Below, in pieces: positions 61,165 to 64,000 of a DNA stretch of 64,000 bases; within the stretch, counting starts at the first letter, position 1; the number at the start of each line of letters is the position of its first letter. The notes under the pieces were generated by a model. That model did no database searches, was not told where the DNA came from, and saw only the letters and a program-made list of their open reading frames with translations. Made by a program: the position numbers and the translations under genes. Origin of the DNA: Cinclus cinclus (Eukaryota > Chordata > Aves > Passeriformes > Cinclidae); assembly GCF_963662255.1 (NCBI RefSeq), contig NC_085052.1, positions 28,406,654 to 28,470,653 on the forward strand, in the 5' to 3' direction.

Positions 61165-64000
61165 GGGTAGCAATAAATAATTTAAAACTTAGTCAAGAAT
61201 GGATGGGGTTTGATTGCCTGTGTAGTCAGTTTGACAACTTGAGAGGCAGGAACAAAGCACTGGCAAGTGTGAGAAACCTTGTGGCTGCTGCAAGGAATCA
61301 GAGAACCTGAAAAAGCAGCCTATAATGATCTAAAACAAGAGGTACATGAAACAGCCTCAGATCAGCCCGTCAAATCCATTTATACTGCACAGAAATCTGA
61401 GAGAAGGCTCAGCTTGCCAGGCAGACATTGCAGGACCATGAGGCTCAGGATGCAGCCTGGAATCTTGGGATCAGCCACAAGATCATTGCCAAATGTACCT
61501 TTTGTGATCTACAGAAAAAAAATAAATAAATGCCCCATTGAGTACCTGTTCTCCCAGTAATTTTAATACAGGTTCTCTCTCAACATCTGACATCAAGCAC
61601 ATCAATCCCTGGCAATCCTGGCACAATTTGTATCTCCTTTGGAAGGTATTTGTCCTGGGCTGCTTGAAGCTGGGCTCAGCAATGGAACCATCTCAGATAT
61701 CAATCTCCCCTTACATCAAATTCCAAACTACAGCCATCATTGACTGAAATGCCAGGGATTTAGTCTCTAATACATCTCAGGGCTTTTCACGTAGCTGTCT
61801 TGAGAGCTGCTTCTTTCTGCCAAGTGATTCATGTTTTGTATTGGAAGTGATTTAATCCCTTCCTAGTAATCTATGGTTTATATACACAGGGCATCCCTGA
61901 CTGGCATTTCTAGGGTCCCAGGAAGCCTGTCATTAAAACTAGATTCAAATACTCAAAATCAACATCATACTGGAAAAGTAGAGAAAGACTAATCATGTCA
62001 TCTGCTCCTGTATTCTGTTCAATTAAAAACCTTGGGATTTTATTGGATTGGGATTTTATTCAGCAACTTCTTTATTAAGAAGGACAATGAGAAGGGTTGC
62101 ATTCTTATTTAGGATTAGAAATATCCTAAGTTTCTGACATGTCTGCATCCTAAACTATGCTCCTCTGAGGCAGTATATGTACCAGGGCTTCAAGTTATTT
62201 CACACATAAACACCCCCTGCCCCCTCTTTTTCTATTTAAATACAAAATAATTTTCAATTTGATATTTCCTAAATCAGAAGTTTTCTGTCTTTTCACAGAG
62301 ACTCTGGGCACTGTTTTTCCTCCTCCTCTATCTTTTAATTGTGTTTCAATCAGTTTTAAACTCAATTGCAAGATGGTTTTGTGGCTTATAAAATCACACG
62401 CACAGAACCCAAATCTTTAGAGAACTGCAAAATGACAACATCTAAGGCAGTAAAACTTGTCACTGGCTGGGAAGTTAAGCACAGGCTTGTTTTCATTACA
62501 GCCAGTCTTAATGACAGGCAATAACTTTCCACTATTAACAGCAAATTAAATATGAGCAATTGACATTTATAAACCACTGCTTATTTTAAAAGTTAATTGA
62601 GAAGAACTTTATGAGGTAAAAGAGTGCTTTCCAAGCCAGTCAGCCTCAAAGCACCAAAACTCTGCACTGCTGCTCTTTATTATTAGTTATTATGGCCACA
62701 GCAGCTTCCCTCTTTCCCCACTGCTCTGTACAAAATCTGAGTGAGCTGGTAAACCCTGGCAACACAGAAAAGACCTTTCTGGATAATGCAACAACTCCTA
62801 ACTTTTCCTAGTCTAGCACAGCTCGAAGATTTTGAAACTTATTAAGAGGACAACCTCTACAACTTCATCCAAGTGAAGAAATTCTGAGGCAAGTATCTGT
62901 GTATCACTGCATCAGTGTATATTATAATGTGTATTTGCATATTAAATCTAACTCAATGCTGGCAGTGACTCAGCAGACCACTGCTGTTCCTGACATGATT
63001 TAAACCATGAGTCACTCAAAGATCCTGAAAATCACTCAAGTAAGGATAAGGGAAGAAAACCACTCTTTGGACAGAAATAAGTCATGATGCAAAACACAGG
63101 GACAAGAACAACTGAGCAGGCAGCAATTGTTTAGTTAATCCATCATTAACTGAATCTAACTCAGCCTGCTGCAGCACTGGCAGGGTCTGTGTGAGTGACT
63201 CACACTCTGCTGTCTGATTTTGCAGGACAATGCTCGAACACCACCATGGTGTCTCAACTGGGAGATGCAATTACCAGCAAAGGGACTGTGCCTTCCCAGA
63301 CTGCCTTTGGCAGAATACTTCAGACCTGTTGCTCTTTCATGGTAAAGACAAGAGGGAAAAAAGAGCACCCATGTCAAAATCACCTATTTGCAATTGGCCC
63401 ATTTCAGTTCAAGTCGTTCACAAGGTGAGAAGTGATCAAGCAATTTCCTAAGAGCTTCTTGATTCCAACTGCTCAGCTATATTTGAAGGCACCTCCACTG
63501 CAGAGTCAAATGTGAGACCTGGGACCAGGATTTGGAATTCACCGGTTTGATTTTGCCTTTAAGTGGTGTAATAGTTTTCATACAGGCTAGAACTGCTCAG
63601 AAACAGGTTAGAGTATAGTTACCTGTGCTTGGGAAGATTTCAAACATGGCCTGTCCCCCTCTCAAACCTGTTTGACATCAAGGATGATAATTCATTGCAA
63701 TAATCCAGCTGCTGTACCAGCCCACACACACTCAAGTGTCTCTCAGTACGAGCTACAATGGGTTTGAAGTTGCATTGACTGTATTTCTAGATTTACTGCT
63801 TTTTTCAAAACGTGCTCCTTTTTTTTTGATACGTTTCTAGGTGCTGGTCCTAAAAATGATAAAAATATAGAAAAAGTACTTTGAGATCTATTGTAAACTT
63901 TGGGAGAAGGTTTCTAAACTGAACATTACATTCTTGTCCCTAGAGCAATTTCATCCCAACCAACTATGCAAAAGTAAAAAAATTATATTATTCCATGGTT
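61165..64000. other. Unique noncoding sequence
   Basis: No gene or repeat family is recognised up to the window end. Short poly-A and poly-T runs (61513, 63820) are the only simple sequence. Open frames are below about 95 codons. Confidence 0.55.

Noticed and set aside
1..64000. Bacterial-type features: operons, ribosome-binding sites, CRISPR, IS elements
   Set aside because: The avian CR1 and LTR content and lack of dense coding show vertebrate nuclear DNA, so such features are not expected and none were seen.

Overview
This window looks like noncoding nuclear DNA from a bird, most likely a songbird (Passeriformes). The best evidence is repeat content. At least twelve CR1 LINE fragments carry the avian 3' end, with recurring phrases such as 'ggtgtccctgcccatgg' and 'tggaagtgtccaaggcc' and the terminal 'attctatg'-like octamer. 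There are also five solo-LTR-like pieces of avian endogenous retroviruses, two of which open with the 'tgtcctggtttgaaagacag' or 'tgtcttggtttgaaagacag' form familiar from passerine genomes. The DNA is AT-rich, CpG-poor and full of short A/T runs, as expected of a large intron or a gene-poor intergenic stretch. These family assignments are from recognition, not from a database search.

No protein-coding gene could be supported. The longest open frames (about 240, 206, 203, 177 and 172 codons) all lie inside CR1 3' regions, where GC-rich sequence is open by chance on both strands. The remaining frames are short, unrelated to any family I recognise and not flanked by a convincing chain of splice sites. 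No rRNA, tRNA, CRISPR array, operon or bacterial feature is present. If this is an intron, its host gene cannot be told from the sequence.

Layout: 1-6.5 kb is unique sequence with one (AAAAC)n microsatellite and two weak candidate exons on the minus strand. 6.5-17.9 kb holds an LTR remnant (8.3 kb) and CR1 fragments at 6.5, 12.1, 15.5, 17.0 and 17.9 kb. 21-23.1 kb holds an ERV LTR, a CR1 fragment and a 74-bp tandem duplication. 23-33 kb is mostly unique with two small decayed CR1 pieces. 33.1-35.2 kb is a cluster of three LTRs of different types. 36.2 kb has an antisense CR1; 38.8 kb has a 45-bp minisatellite. 37-47 kb is otherwise unique, with one stretch (43.9-44.1 kb) that looks like a conserved noncoding element. 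47.5-54.7 kb holds three CR1 copies, two of them in inverted orientation, and a long G/T-rich tract. 54.7-64 kb is mostly unique, with a perfect 24-bp palindrome (56.1 kb), a full CRE octamer (58.2 kb), a small CpG-bearing pocket (59.3-59.7 kb) and a retroviral LTR candidate (60.9 kb).

I found no new multi-gene system. The more interesting signals are small: local duplications, palindromes, the LTR cluster, and a few unique stretches that deserve cross-species alignment or RNA-seq.
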